Assembly: GCF_000202835.1 (NCBI RefSeq) | Contig: NC_015186.1 | Span: 3,133,501-3,197,500, forward strand | DNA: 64,000 nucleotides | Source: Acidiphilium multivorum AIU301 | GTDB lineage: Bacteria; Pseudomonadota; Alphaproteobacteria; Acetobacterales; Acetobacteraceae | Reading direction: 5' to 3' | Part shown: positions 8,544 through 18,238 of the stretch, piece after piece | Layout: every line of letters begins with the position of its first letter | Numbering within the stretch: position 1 is the stretch's first letter | Notes under the pieces: model-generated | The model's database searches: none | The model's input: the letters and a program-made list of their open reading frames with translations, nothing else | What the model was told of the DNA's origin: nothing | Program-made: the position numbers and the translations under genes

Positions 8544-10322
8544 TCAGCGCGCCGAAATCCGGATCCGGTATAGTCGATAGCCACCGGCATGCCCAAGCGG
8601 TTGCAGCCAGGAAGGCGTCTGGCCCGACGTAAGCAGGGGCCAAAGGGCGTCGTCGGCGGCTCCGTGACCGAGAGCCGAATGTGCTCCGTCAGCCCGGCAG
8701 AACAAGACGAACGCCGCGCCTGTCGCCCGTACCGCAGCTGGCTCGGCCACGCCCGCCGGAGTGCGCCACGCCTTCCAGTCGCGCATGAAGGCGCGGAGCC
8801 CGTGATGATAAAGTGAACCCACGCCGATGACCCGTGTCCGGTAAAGCAACTCCGGTACCAGGCTGGGATCTGTCAGCACGATCCGGCCGGTTGCGGGGGC
8901 CAGCAAGGCGGAAGCTGCGCGAAGAGAACAGCGTTCCTGGTTGCCCGGCGTCGCGTTTCGGCCCGCGGCCAGCGCCAGCGCCGGAACATAGGCGAGAACG
9001 ACCGGAAGCCAGACCAGCCCCAGACGCAATGTCGCCGCTCGCCGCGGCGTTGAGGCAAAGCGGGCGGAAATATCGTGCAGCGCGACGGGAGCCAGTCCGG
9101 CCGCGAAGGCGGCCGGATATTGCTGGAAGATCATCATCCGCGCCGTAAGACCCGCCGCGAGCGTCAGCCCGACGGCGGCAATCAGCCAGATGCCCGCGAA
9201 GGCCGGTAGGTGTCGGCACCGCCAAAAGCGATGGAGAATGTATCCCAGCCCGAGCAGTGCAGGACCGAGCCGGCTGGCGGCGAGCGCCAGTGTGTCGGTC
9301 GGCTGGTCCTCGTTGATGCTGCCGAAGAAGATGTGCATCGCCTTTGCGGGGATCAGGCCGTAGGGCCCCAGCGCCACTTCCGGATACGCCGCCAGCCAGA
9401 CCGCGAAAACACAGGTGGCGCCGATGAGGCCGAGCGAGGCACGGCGCGTTTCCGGCGCATACCGGTCCAGCCAGGCGAGCCCGGCGCAACTGGTCGCGAT
9501 CGCAAGCCCAAGCATGGCGTAGACGATCGACAGCCTGTCGATCTCCGGCGTCAGCATGCCGCCGTGCGGCGGGTCGATCCAGAGCGCGAACCATAGTGTT
9601 GCCGCGAATCCTGCGCCAATCCGGACCAGGATGAAGCCAAGGCGGCGGAACAGCCACAGATAGCCGAGCGCGCCGAAGCCGAGCACCACGAATGGCATTG
9701 TCTCCGGCATCATCCAGATCGCCAGCCCGCCCCACAGACCGGCGGCCCAGGCCATCCGCCTGTCTCCCGCGCCGGCGCGCAGCGTGCAGCCAATGGCGAT
9801 GGCGGTCAGCGCGACCTGCGCAATGTGGTAATGCACGATGCCGACGACGTTGAAGCTGCGGATGCCAGGCAGCAGCGGCGCGATGATTGCCGGCGCCCAG
9901 ATCCATCGGCCTCCGGTCAGTGGGGAGGCCGCGAAAGCAAGGCCGACGGCGAGCAGCCCGGCCGAGAGCGGGCCGGTGGCCACGCCGGCCGCGAAGAGCG
10001 CGCGGGTCCAGCCAATGAACGGGGCGAGAGGGGCCGCAAGCGCGACGATGACTGCATCGAAAAGTCGCGACCATTCCACGACCAGAGGGTGACCCGAATC
10101 GTCGCCCAGAACGATGTTCACGAGATGTCCCGCGGCGAAACCCTGGCGAATTCTGACCAGGCGCATGTAACTGTCAGGATCGAACAACGTGCCGTGCAGA
10201 ACGGCAGGGATCGTCCGTGCCGAAGCAAGGATCGTAATGGCGGCGGCGACCAGCGCAAGCGCGGTACAGGTTGCGGCAGACAAGGTTGCCCTTCGATCCT
10301 GTAACCGGCCCGCCGCTTTCAT
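8544..10322 (-). CDS. Polytopic membrane protein, probable GT-C fold (STT3-like) glycosyltransferase
   Basis: A 592-residue protein with roughly a dozen hydrophobic segments and a soluble C-terminal part of about 120 residues. The first periplasmic loop contains FDPDSYMRLVRIRQ (about 47-60). This resembles the catalytic acidic motif in loop 1 of GT-C transferases such as STT3/AglB/PglB, which use polyprenyl-linked sugars. A later loop has an HYHIAQ segment and the C-terminal tail carries no recognised domain. I do not see the WWDxG motif of oligosaccharyltransferases, so the transfer target is unknown. It lies 49 bases downstream of glcF on the same strand but has no obvious link to glycolate. 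Alternative: an uncharacterised ArnT/DolP-mannosyltransferase-like protein. Confidence 0.55.
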   Translation of the reverse strand: MKAAGRLQDRRATLSAATCTALALVAAAITILASARTIPAVLHGTLFDPDSYMRLVRIRQGFAAGHLVNIVLGDDSGHPLVVEWSRLFDAVIVALAAPLAPFIGWTRALFAAGVATGPLSAGLLAVGLAFAASPLTGGRWIWAPAIIAPLLPGIRSFNVVGIVHYHIAQVALTAIAIGCTLRAGAGDRRMAWAAGLWGGLAIWMMPETMPFVVLGFGALGYLWLFRRLGFILVRIGAGFAATLWFALWIDPPHGGMLTPEIDRLSIVYAMLGLAIATSCAGLAWLDRYAPETRRASLGLIGATCVFAVWLAAYPEVALGPYGLIPAKAMHIFFGSINEDQPTDTLALAASRLGPALLGLGYILHRFWRCRHLPAFAGIWLIAAVGLTLAAGLTARMMIFQQYPAAFAAGLAPVALHDISARFASTPRRAATLRLGLVWLPVVLAYVPALALAAGRNATPGNQERCSLRAASALLAPATGRIVLTDPSLVPELLYRTRVIGVGSLYHHGLRAFMRDWKAWRTPAGVAEPAAVRATGAAFVLFCRADGAHSALGHGAADDALWPLLTSGQTPSWLQPLGHAGGYRLYRIRISAR

Positions 10323-10371
10323 GCCGCGGTTATTTCACACCACAGCCTAACAGATAATGAATCAGGCGGAA

Positions 10372-11682
10372 TCAGCCGCCGGTTGGCAGCCGGGCCGGGC
10401 GGGGGCCGCCGGCCATCCAGTCCAGCAGTTCCACGGTATGGATCGTCGGCAGACCGTCGCCGGCAAGCTGGGTGAGGCAACCGATATTGCCGGCAGCGAT
10501 GAGGTCCGGCTTGAGGGCGTGCAACGTCCCGAGCTTGCGCGCGCGCAACTGTTCGGACATTTCGGGCTGGAGGATGTTGTAGGTGCCGGCCGAACCGCAG
10601 CACAGATGCGGGTCGCGCGGCTCGGCGACGGCGAAGCCGGCGCGGCGCAGCAAGGTTTTCGGTGCATCGGTTACCCGCTGACCGTGCTGCAGCGAGCAGG
10701 CCGCGTGATAGGCCACCGTCAGCGGCGCCGCGAGTGTGCGGCTCGGCTGGTAGTCGAGCCGGACCAGAAGTTCGGTGATGTCGACCGAGAGTTCGGAAAT
10801 ACGCGCGGCATCCGCCGCTTCCGGCGTGTTGCGGAGCAGGAAGCCATAATCCTTCAGCACCGTGCCGCAGCCAGACGTATCGGTCACCACGGCATCCAGC
10901 CCGCCGGCGCCGATCTCCCGCGTCCAGGCGGCGACATTGGCGCGGGCGAAGCCGAGCGCCGCTTCGTGCCGGCCGAGATGGTGAGTGAGGGCGCCGCAGC
11001 ATCCGGCGCCGGCGGCGACGACGACCTCGACACCCATCCGGTTGAGCAGGCGGATCGTCGCGTCGTGAATGCCGGGGTCGAGCACCTGCTGCGCGCAGCC
11101 GGCGAGCAGGGCGACGCGCGCGCGCCGCTCTCCGTGTGCGGGGAAGACGCCGGGCCGCTCCGTCGAGCTTGGCGGCGGCAGCTTTGCGGGGGCAAGATCG
11201 AGCATGGCGCGCATCCGGCGCACCAACGTGCCCTCACCCCGCACGAGGCTGCGGCCGAGCCGGCCGAGCGCCGCCGCGCGCAAAGCCGCGCGGAAGCGGG
11301 TGGGATAGGGCAGGATTGCCGCGAGCAGGCTGCGCAGCGCACGGTCATGCGCCGGGCGGTCATAGGTTTCCTCGACCCGCGTGCGGGCGTGATCGATCAG
11401 GTGCATGTAATCGACGCCGGAGGGGCAGGTCGTCATGCACGAGAGGCATGACAGGCAGCGGTCGAGATGGAAGGCGACGGGTTCGCTGGCCGGCGCGCCG
11501 GTCTCCAGCATGTCCTTGATCATGTAGATGCGGCCACGTGGACTGTCATCCTCGTCGCCGACGGTCACGAAGGTCGGGCAGGTCGCGGTGCAGAAGCCGC
11601 AATGCACGCAGGAGCGCAGGATCCGGTCGGCCACCGCGATGTCGGGATCGGCCAGCTGGTCGGGCGTGAAATTGGTTTGCAT
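10372..11682 (-). CDS. glcF: Glycolate oxidase iron-sulfur subunit
   Basis: The electron-transfer subunit of the GlcDEF complex, which oxidises glycolate to glyoxylate at the membrane. It has two [4Fe-4S] ferredoxin motifs, CVHCGFCTATCP (about 28-39) and CLSCLSCMTTCPSG (about 79-92). Two cysteine-rich CCG-type domains follow, seen as GAGCCGALTHHLG and HLCCGSAGTY. I start it at the ATG at 11682 (MQTNFTPDQLADPD); the frame is open upstream but only this part is homologous. Length is 436 residues, close to the family's usual 400-430. It follows glcE by 40 bases, forming glcD-glcE-glcF. Confidence 0.95.
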   Translation of the reverse strand: MQTNFTPDQLADPDIAVADRILRSCVHCGFCTATCPTFVTVGDEDDSPRGRIYMIKDMLETGAPASEPVAFHLDRCLSCLSCMTTCPSGVDYMHLIDHARTRVEETYDRPAHDRALRSLLAAILPYPTRFRAALRAAALGRLGRSLVRGEGTLVRRMRAMLDLAPAKLPPPSSTERPGVFPAHGERRARVALLAGCAQQVLDPGIHDATIRLLNRMGVEVVVAAGAGCCGALTHHLGRHEAALGFARANVAAWTREIGAGGLDAVVTDTSGCGTVLKDYGFLLRNTPEAADAARISELSVDITELLVRLDYQPSRTLAAPLTVAYHAACSLQHGQRVTDAPKTLLRRAGFAVAEPRDPHLCCGSAGTYNILQPEMSEQLRARKLGTLHALKPDLIAAGNIGCLTQLAGDGLPTIHTVELLDWMAGGPRPARLPTGG

Positions 11683-11722
11683 GTGTCTTCGTCCTCGAGC
11701 GCAAGGCGCCCGCTGCTCCTGC

Positions 11723-12901
11723 TCAGGCGGCGTGAAGCCGCCCGGGGTTGAGAATTCCGGCCGGGTCGAATGCGGCGGTAACACGGCGGCGGATCGCGGC
11801 CAGCGCGTCTGGCTCGCGCGGCAAGGCGTCAGGGCTATGGCGTAGCGCGTCCGGGGCGCGCAACAGCCACCATTCACCGCCAGCACGTCGCGCAGCGTTG
11901 GCGATGGCGGCATGCGCCGCCTCATCTCCCGGCCCGCTCAGGAACACCAGACCGCCGCCCCAGTCGAGATAACCATCGAGTCCCGCGGCCTGTGCCGCTT
12001 CGAGAATGGATGGGCCGGCGGATGGACGCACGGAAATGCGCCAGACCGCATCACCCTCGCGCACGGCTAGCGGCGCGGCATCGCGCACCGCGCGCCAGAG
12101 CGCCAGGCTGGCCGAGGTGTCGAGCTGCTCGACCATGCCGAACGCACCCCAGATTTCGGCGAGGCGGCCGATCCGGTAGTGAACGGAGTCAGTGAAATCC
12201 TCGATCCGCGCAATGGTGATCGGGCGCGCATGGCCCAGCGCCGCCGCGGCGCCTTCGGGCAAATGCGCGGCTCCCGTCACCGAGAAGGGCGAGCCGAGCG
12301 CCGCCGACAGCGCCTTGACGGCGGTTGCCGCATCCAGCCCGGCCAGCACCACGGTGCCTGTTGCTTCCGGTGCGGGGAGCACCTTCAGCGTGATCTCGCT
12401 CATCACGCCGAGCGTGCCGTAGGAACCGGTGAACAGCTTGCAGAGGTCGAGTCCGGTGACGTTTTTCAGCACGCGCCCGCCGGAGCGGATCACCTCCGCC
12501 CGGCCGGTGACGGCGCGGATGCCCATCACATGGTCGCGCATCGCGCCCCAGGCGATCCGCCGCGGGCCGGACAGATTGGTCGCGATGATGCCGCCGACCG
12601 TCTGCGCCTCGGCGCCGAGAAAGGCGTAATGCGGCGGCTCGGCGATCAGGTGCTGGCCGGCTTCCGCCAGCTTCGCCTCGAGCGCGGCCAGGGTGGTGCC
12701 GGCGCGCGCGGAGACGATGAGCTCCTGCGGCGCATGCAGCGGAATGCCGGTGAGGTTGCGGGTGGACAGGGTTTCGGCCGTCTGCACCGGGCGGGCGAAC
12801 CCGGCCTTCGAGCCGAGCCCTTCGATGGTCAGCGGGGTACGTGACGCCGCCGCCGCCTCGATCGCCGCGACCAACCCGGCTTCGTCGGAGGGGGCGATCA
12901 T
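11723..12901 (-). CDS. glcE: Glycolate oxidase FAD-binding subunit GlcE
   Basis: A shortened paralogue of GlcD needed for active glycolate oxidase. The 392 residues include the PCMH-type FAD-binding domain. Visible parts are LTIEGLGSKAGFARPV near the N-terminus, then FLGAEAQTVGGIIATNLSG and SGGRVLKNVTGLDLCKLFTG. The C-terminus ends with FDPAGILNPGRL, the standard end of this family. The ATG overlaps the glcD stop by four bases, so the two subunits are translationally coupled. Confidence 0.94.
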   Translation of the reverse strand: MIAPSDEAGLVAAIEAAAASRTPLTIEGLGSKAGFARPVQTAETLSTRNLTGIPLHAPQELIVSARAGTTLAALEAKLAEAGQHLIAEPPHYAFLGAEAQTVGGIIATNLSGPRRIAWGAMRDHVMGIRAVTGRAEVIRSGGRVLKNVTGLDLCKLFTGSYGTLGVMSEITLKVLPAPEATGTVVLAGLDAATAVKALSAALGSPFSVTGAAHLPEGAAAALGHARPITIARIEDFTDSVHYRIGRLAEIWGAFGMVEQLDTSASLALWRAVRDAAPLAVREGDAVWRISVRPSAGPSILEAAQAAGLDGYLDWGGGLVFLSGPGDEAAHAAIANAARRAGGEWWLLRAPDALRHSPDALPREPDALAAIRRRVTAAFDPAGILNPGRLHAA

Positions 12902-14358
12902 GCCGCGTGCGGCATCGGCGCCGGTGCCGTGTCCGTGCCCGGCTTGAGCGGAAACACCTTCGCCGTGTTCAGCAGCCAGCCAGCGTCGAAGGCGGTCTTG
13001 ACCCGGCGCTGCTGGTCGAGCTCGGTTTCGGTGAACTGTACGCTCATCAGGTCCCGCTTCTCGACGCCGACGCCATGCTCGCCGGTCAGGCAGCCGCCGA
13101 CCTCGACGCAGAGCTTGAGGATATCGGCGCCGAACGCTTCCGCCTTGTGCATGCTTTCGGGATTGTTGGCGTCGAACATGATGAGCGGGTGCAGGTTGCC
13201 GTCGCCGGCGTGGAAGATGTTGGCGACGCCAAGCCCATATTGCTCGCTCATCTCGCCGATGCGGCGCAGCACCTCGGGCAGTGTGCTGGTGGGGATGGTG
13301 CCATCCATGCAGAGATAGTCCGGGCTGATCCGCCCGATCGCGCCGAACGCACCCTTGCGCCCTTTCCAGATCGCCGCCGATTCCTCGGCCGATTGCGAAA
13401 CCTTGAGGCTGATCGGGTCGAACCGGCCGCAGATTTCCCGGATCCGGCCGAGCAGCGCGTCCTGCTCCTCGACGGAGCCCTCGACCTCGATGATCAGCAT
13501 GGCCTCGGCATCGAGCGGATAGCCGGCCTTGGCGAAGGCCTCGCAGGCGTGGATCGCCGGACGGTCCATGAATTCCAGCGCCACGGGAATGATGCCCGAG
13601 CCGATAATCGCATCGACGCAGCGCCCGGCGATCTCGTTCGACTTGAAGGCCGCGAGCATCGCCCTTGTGCCTTCCGGCGCGCGCAGCAGGCGCACGGTGA
13701 TTTCGGTGGCGATGCCGAGCTGGCCCTCGCTGCCGATGACGATCCCCATCCAGTCATAGCCGGCGGTATCCAGATGCGCGCCGCCGAGTTCGAGGATTTC
13801 ACCCTCGATGGTGACCAGCTTGATGCCGAGCACGTTGTTGGCGGTCACGCCGTATTTGAGGCAGTGCGCGCCGCCCGAATTCATGCCGATATTGCCGCCG
13901 ATCATGCAGGCGAGCTGGCTGGAGGGGTCGGGGGCGTAGAAGAATCCATCCGCCTCGACGGCCTTGGTGATGCCGAGATTGGTGACGCCGGCCTGCACCA
14001 CGGCGTAACGGTCGGCGTAATTTACGTCGAGAATGCGGTTCATCCGCATCATGCCGATCACCACGGCGTCGGCCAGCGGCAGCGCGCCGCCGGCAAGCGA
14101 GGTGCCAGCCCCGCGGGGGACGACGCGGACCCCGTTCTGATGGCAAAAGCGCAACACGGTGGCGACCTGCTCGGTGCTTTCGGGCAGGACGACGGCGAGC
14201 GGCATCTGGCGATAGGCGGAGAGCCCATCGGTCTCGTACGGTTTGAGACGTGACGGGTCGGTGATCACCGCGCGCGCGGGCAGCAGGGCGCGCAATCCCT
14301 CATGCACGGCATCGCGCCGGTCAAGGACATCGGCTTTCGGTTGCGGCAAGGCTATCAC
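12898..14358 (-). CDS. glcD: Glycolate oxidase catalytic subunit GlcD
   Basis: The FAD-linked catalytic subunit that oxidises glycolate (or D-lactate in some relatives). It is 486 residues with VVPRGAGTSLAGGALP in the PCMH FAD domain, NIGMNSGGAHCLKYGVT, and the C-terminal FAD-oxidase domain motifs ANIFHAGDGNLHP and GEHGVGVEKRDLM. Translation probably starts at GTG 14358, preceded by GGGGAGAAAG at good spacing. It is the first gene of glcDEF. rpmJ lies upstream on the same strand, with a 167-base gap that contains a UUCG-capped stem. Confidence 0.95.
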   Translation of the reverse strand: MIALPQPKADVLDRRDAVHEGLRALLPARAVITDPSRLKPYETDGLSAYRQMPLAVVLPESTEQVATVLRFCHQNGVRVVPRGAGTSLAGGALPLADAVVIGMMRMNRILDVNYADRYAVVQAGVTNLGITKAVEADGFFYAPDPSSQLACMIGGNIGMNSGGAHCLKYGVTANNVLGIKLVTIEGEILELGGAHLDTAGYDWMGIVIGSEGQLGIATEITVRLLRAPEGTRAMLAAFKSNEIAGRCVDAIIGSGIIPVALEFMDRPAIHACEAFAKAGYPLDAEAMLIIEVEGSVEEQDALLGRIREICGRFDPISLKVSQSAEESAAIWKGRKGAFGAIGRISPDYLCMDGTIPTSTLPEVLRRIGEMSEQYGLGVANIFHAGDGNLHPLIMFDANNPESMHKAEAFGADILKLCVEVGGCLTGEHGVGVEKRDLMSVQFTETELDQQRRVKTAFDAGWLLNTAKVFPLKPGTDTAPAPMPHAA

Positions 14359-14502
14359 GACGGCTTTCTCCCCTTCACCCGCCTGTGAGATAATACTGTG
14401 CGGCGGAAACGGAAAGAGGAAGCCCGCCGGACGCGGTCAAGGATTGCCCGGAACGAAATCACCCGGAACCTCGCGGTCCGGGCGTTGCGTCACGCTGCGG
14501 TG

Positions 14503-14518
14503 CGCCGGCGAACCGGCG
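14503..14518 (-). terminator. UUCG tetraloop stem after rpmJ
   Basis: In the minus-strand transcript CGCCGG and CCGGCG pair around a TTCG loop, eight bases after the rpmJ stop. There is no T tract, so this is a stable 3' stem or a weak terminator separating rpmJ from glcD. Confidence 0.4.
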
Positions 14519-14525
14519 GGGCAGG

Positions 14526-14651
14526 TCAGCCCTGGCGGGCCTTCATCCGCGGGTTCTTCTTGTTGATCACGTAGACGCGGCCATGACGGCGCACGACGCG
14601 GCAGTTCTTGTCGCGGGCCTTGGCGGAGCGAAGCGAATTACGGACTTTCAT
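14526..14651 (-). CDS. rpmJ: 50S ribosomal protein L36
   Basis: A 41-residue basic protein of the large ribosomal subunit: it begins [20 protein letters not shown] and ends [13 protein letters not shown]. It belongs to the longer L36 form common in alphaproteobacteria. Only one cysteine (in KNCRVV) remains of the four zinc ligands, so this is the zinc-independent (C-minus) type. The frame extends upstream, but the ATG at 14651 gives the canonical protein. It is divergent from the small membrane protein gene at 14797, with 145 bases between them. Confidence 0.96.
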
Positions 14652-14796
14652 GACACGGTTCTCGGGCTGTTCAGGATGTTGGGGCGGCTTATGGGAAGCA
14701 TGGCGCCATCTGTCAACCGTCGGGGCGCAGATCGGCCCCGATTGACGCGGCGGTTGGCGGGCCGCATGGATCGGAAATCGGCGAGGAGTGACATCG

Positions 14797-15237
14797 ATGG
14801 CGGAGCGGATGCGGATTTCGGCCCAGCGGATCGGCTTGATGCTGACCGCGTTCCTGATGATCACGCTGATCGGTGTGTTCGCGACCTTTGCGGCGCCGAT
14901 CCCCGCCATGCGCGGCGTCCTGGCGGAGCGGGCAATCGCCAGCGCCGCCGCCACGGGCGACCCGGCGGCGATGAAATCCGCGCTCGCTGAGGCTCGCCCG
15001 CTGCTCGGCGTGACCGCGCAGAAAACGCTCGCCACGCTCACGCCCGACCGGGCCGGGCTTGCCCGCGCAGCCGGCCTGGTCGCCGCCGACACGAAGCTGG
15101 CGAGCGGCCTTGTTTCCTACCGGCTGCGCCTGCTGGTGATCGTGATCGGCGTGCTTGCCGCGCTGTTCGGCATCGCCCTGCTCGGCATCGGCGAAAGCCG
15201 GCCCACTCCCATCATCATGAAGGCACCCGAACCATGA
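14797..15237 (+). CDS. Small two-helix membrane protein of unknown function
   Basis: Not a family I recognise. The 146-residue product has a hydrophobic segment near the N-terminus (about residues 12-33, [21 protein letters not shown]) and another near the C-terminus (about 109-128, [20 protein letters not shown]). Between them is an Ala-rich, mostly soluble stretch with repeated [14 protein letters not shown] helices. This arrangement suggests a periplasmic loop anchored by two helices. The ATG at 14797 has GAGGAG eight bases upstream and is preferred to the GTG at 14788. The stop overlaps the next start (ATGA), so it is made together with the aminotransferase and heads the pyrH-frr-uppS operon. 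Confidence 0.7.
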
Positions 15238-16139
15238 GCCGCATCGCCTATGTCAACGGACGCTACGTACCCCAGCGCGAGGCCTCGGTGAATGTCGAGG
15301 ACCGGGGATACCAGTTCGGCGACGGCGTCTACGAAGTCATCCACGTCCATGACGGGCGCTTCGTCGATACCGGGCTGCACCTCGCCCGGCTCGCCCGCTC
15401 GCTGCGTGAACTCGCCATCCCGAAGCCGATGGAGGATGGCGCGCTGCTCGTCGTGCTGCGCGAGGTCGTGCGTCGCAACCGAATCCGCGAGGGCATCGTC
15501 TATATGCAGGTCAGCCGCGGCGTCGCCCGGCGCGACCACGCCTTCCCGCGCGATGTCGCCCCCGCACTGGTGGTCACGGCGCGTCATGGCAAGGCCTTCC
15601 CGCGCGAAATCGACACATGGACCGGTACCGCCATCACCGCGCCGGACATCCGCTGGGGGCGGGTCGACATCAAGACCGTCAATCTGCTGCCCAACTGTCT
15701 TGCCAAGCAGAAGGCGCGCGAGGCCGGCGCCTATGAGGCGATCCTGATCGACCGCGACGGCAATGTCACGGAAGGGTCATCCACCACCGTGTGGGCGGTG
15801 GATGAAGACGGGGTGCTGCGTACCCGCCACCTCGATCATCACATCCTGCCCGGCTGCACCCGGGCTGCGGTGATTTCGCTGATGGAGGAGGCCGGCATCC
15901 GCTTCGAGGAGCGCGGCCTGTCCGAGGCGGAACTGCGCGCGGCGCGCGAGATCTTCCTGACCAGTGCGACGTCTTACGTGAAGCCGATGGTCCGGCTCGA
16001 CGGCGTGGCGGTCGGCGAGGGCACGCCGGGCCCGGTGGCCCGCCGCCTGTTCGAACTTTTCGCCCGCCATGCCGACGGCGCCGCGCACAATGTGCCGCCC
16101 GCTTCCCCCCGCCTTGCGTCTTGCGGCGGAATCGGATGA
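15234..16139 (+). CDS. dat: D-amino-acid aminotransferase (PLP class IV)
   Basis: A fold-type IV PLP transaminase. The best match in style is D-alanine aminotransferase, which makes D-glutamate or D-alanine from 2-oxo acids for peptidoglycan. Features are YVNGRYVPQREASVNVEDRGYQFGDGVYEV at the N-terminus (in two halves around ASVNVEDRG), the PLP lysine in DIKTVNLLPNC, and NVTEGSSTTVWAV for phosphate binding. The 301 residues include a short low-complexity C-terminal tail beyond the fold. Branched-chain aminotransferase or aminodeoxychorismate lyase are relatives, but DIKTVNLLPN favours D-amino-acid activity. It lies 9 bases before pyrH. Confidence 0.82.
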   Translation: MSRIAYVNGRYVPQREASVNVEDRGYQFGDGVYEVIHVHDGRFVDTGLHLARLARSLRELAIPKPMEDGALLVVLREVVRRNRIREGIVYMQVSRGVARRDHAFPRDVAPALVVTARHGKAFPREIDTWTGTAITAPDIRWGRVDIKTVNLLPNCLAKQKAREAGAYEAILIDRDGNVTEGSSTTVWAVDEDGVLRTRHLDHHILPGCTRAAVISLMEEAGIRFEERGLSEAELRAAREIFLTSATSYVKPMVRLDGVAVGEGTPGPVARRLFELFARHADGAAHNVPPASPRLASCGGIG

Positions 16140-16148
16140 AACGCCCCC

Positions 16149-16889
16149 ATGACAGCGCAAGACCAGACTGACCATACGCGCTACCGGCGCGTCCTGCTCA
16201 AGGTTTCCGGCGAGGCCCTGATGGGCAGGCGGGACTACGGGCTCGATACGGACACCGTGGCCGCCATTGCCCAGGACATTGCCGATGTCGTCGCCATGCG
16301 CGTCGAGGTGTGTCTTGTGATCGGTGGCGGCAATATCTTCCGCGGCATTTCCGGTGCCGCCGGCGGGATGGACCGCGCCCAGGCCGACTATATGGGCATG
16401 CTCGCCACCGTGATGAACGCGCTCGCCATGCAGTCGGCCCTCGAGAAGCGCGGGGTGGCGACCCGCGTGCAGTCGGCCATCCCGATGTCCGCGGTCTGCG
16501 AGCCCTATATCCGCCGTCGCGCGGAACGGCATATGGAAAAGGGCCGCGTGGTGATCTTTGCCGCCGGCACCGGCAACCCGTTCTTCACGACCGACACCGC
16601 TGCGGCGCTGCGCGCCGTCGAGATGAAGTGCGATGTGCTGCTCAAGGGCACCCAGGTCGACGGCGTCTATTCCGCCGACCCGCGCAAGGTGGCCGACGCC
16701 GAACGTTACGCCGAACTCACCTATCACGAGGTTCTCGCCCGCGACCTTTCGGTGATGGATGCGGCGGCGATCAGCATCGCCCGCGAGAACGACCTGCCGA
16801 TCATCGTCTTCAACATCCACGCGCCGGGCGCCTTCGCCAGCGTCATGCGGGGCGAGGGGAAGTTCACCCGCATCGTGGAACAGCGCTAG
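16149..16889 (+). CDS. pyrH: UMP kinase
   Basis: Phosphorylates UMP to UDP with ATP, an essential pyrimidine step. The 246-residue product has the amino-acid-kinase fold: [12 protein letters not shown] near the N-terminus, [25 protein letters not shown], then [18 protein letters not shown] and [16 protein letters not shown]. It is a hexameric, GTP-activated enzyme in other bacteria. It is followed 9 bases later by frr, the usual bacterial order. Confidence 0.97.
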
Positions 16890-16898
16890 GAGCCCGCC

Positions 16899-17465
16899 AT
16901 GGACGCCGATCTCGACACCCTTCTCGCCGACCTGCAACGCCGGATGGACGGCGCGATGGAAACGCTGAAGCGCGAATTTTCCGGCCTGCGTACCGGCCGC
17001 GCCAACCCCGCCCTGCTCGATCCGGTGAAGGTCGAGGCCTATGGCACGCTGATGCCGCTCAACCAGGTGGCCACCGTGGCGGTGCCGGAAAGCCGCATGC
17101 TCACCGTTCAGGTCTGGGATCGCGGCATGGTCAATGCGACGGTCGCCGCCATCCGCGACTGCGGGCTCGGCCTCAACCCACAGCCGGACGGGCAGCTCAT
17201 CCGCGTGCCGCTGCCGTTGCTGACCGAGGAGCGCCGCAACGAACTCGCCCGCGCAGCCGGCAAATATGCCGAGGGTGCGCGCGTCGCCGTGCGCGGTGTG
17301 CGCCGCGATGGCATGGAGACGATCAAGGGGTTCGAGAAGAAGCACCAGATCGGTGAGGATCAGGGGCGCGACTGGGCCGACCGCGTTCAGAAACTGACCG
17401 ACGCGACGATCAAGAAGATCGACGAACTGCTCGTCGAGAAGGAGAAGGACATCCGGCAGGTCTGA
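16899..17465 (+). CDS. frr: Ribosome recycling factor
   Basis: Splits post-termination ribosomes together with EF-G. The 188-residue, largely helical protein has the RRF landmarks [19 protein letters not shown] and [17 protein letters not shown], then the C-terminal [25 protein letters not shown] ribosome site that includes the pyrH stop precedes the ATG. It sits between pyrH and uppS in a compact operon. Confidence 0.97.
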   Translation: MDADLDTLLADLQRRMDGAMETLKREFSGLRTGRANPALLDPVKVEAYGTLMPLNQVATVAVPESRMLTVQVWDRGMVNATVAAIRDCGLGLNPQPDGQLIRVPLPLLTEERRNELARAAGKYAEGARVAVRGVRRDGMETIKGFEKKHQIGEDQGRDWADRVQKLTDATIKKIDELLVEKEKDIRQV

Positions 17466-17473
17466 GCGGCCCG

Positions 17474-18238
17474 ATGTCCGCCCCGCCTCCGGTTCCACCG
17501 CCGCCGGTACCGCGCCACATTGCCATCATCATGGACGGCAACGGGCGCTGGGCCGCGCGGCACGGCCTGCCCCGCGCGGCCGGACACCGCGAGGGGGTGC
17601 AAGCCGTGCGCCGGACCATCGAGGCGGCGATCGGCCACGGCGTCGAATGGCTTACGCTGTTCGCCTTTTCCTCGGAAAACTGGCGACGGCCGGTCGAGGA
17701 GGTGACCGATCTCACCTTCCTGCTGCGCCACTACCTGCGCTCCGAACTGCGTGAACTGGCCGAGGCCGGGGTGCGGCTTCACATCATCGGCGAGCGTGAC
17801 CGCTTCGGTTCCTCGCTGAAGGCGGAACTCGCCGACGCCGAAGCCCGTACTGCGGCGAACCGCAAGCTCAACCTGGTGATCGCCCTATCCTACGGCGCGC
17901 GCGCCGAGATCGCGACGGCGGCGCGGCGCATCGCCGAGGCCGCCATGGCGGGAACGCTCGACCCCACGACGGTCGATGAGACCATCTTCGCCGCCCATCT
18001 CTCCACCGCCGGCATGCCCGACCCCGACCTTGTGATCCGCACCAGCGGCGAACAGCGCCTGTCCAACTTCCTGCTCTGGCAGGCCGCTTATGCCGAACTG
18101 GTGTTCGACGATGCGCTGTGGCCCGATTTCGGCGCCGCCAATCTTGGCCGCGCGATTGCCGAATATGCCCGTCGGGAACGCCGCTTCGGCGCCCGGCCTG
18201 GCCCGGCTGATGCACCGCCGGACGGCGAAGGGCCATGA
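17474..18238 (+). CDS. uppS: Undecaprenyl diphosphate synthase
   Basis: Makes C55 undecaprenyl diphosphate from farnesyl diphosphate and isopentenyl diphosphate, the lipid carrier for peptidoglycan and surface sugars. The cis-prenyltransferase signature HIAIIMDGNGRWAARHGLPR carries the catalytic Asp. FAFSSENWRRP and the late RTSGEQRLSNFLLWQ motif follow. There are 254 residues with a proline-rich start (PPPVPPPPVP). The stop overlaps the cdsA start by four bases. Confidence 0.96.
   Translation: MSAPPPVPPPPVPRHIAIIMDGNGRWAARHGLPRAAGHREGVQAVRRTIEAAIGHGVEWLTLFAFSSENWRRPVEEVTDLTFLLRHYLRSELRELAEAGVRLHIIGERDRFGSSLKAELADAEARTAANRKLNLVIALSYGARAEIATAARRIAEAAMAGTLDPTTVDETIFAAHLSTAGMPDPDLVIRTSGEQRLSNFLLWQAAYAELVFDDALWPDFGAANLGRAIAEYARRERRFGARPGPADAPPDGEGP

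Noticed and set aside
15777-17498. 573-codon minus-strand open frame across the aminotransferase, pyrH and frr
   Set aside because: Its product is His/Arg/Gly-rich with no domain, and it is fully antisense to well-identified genes.
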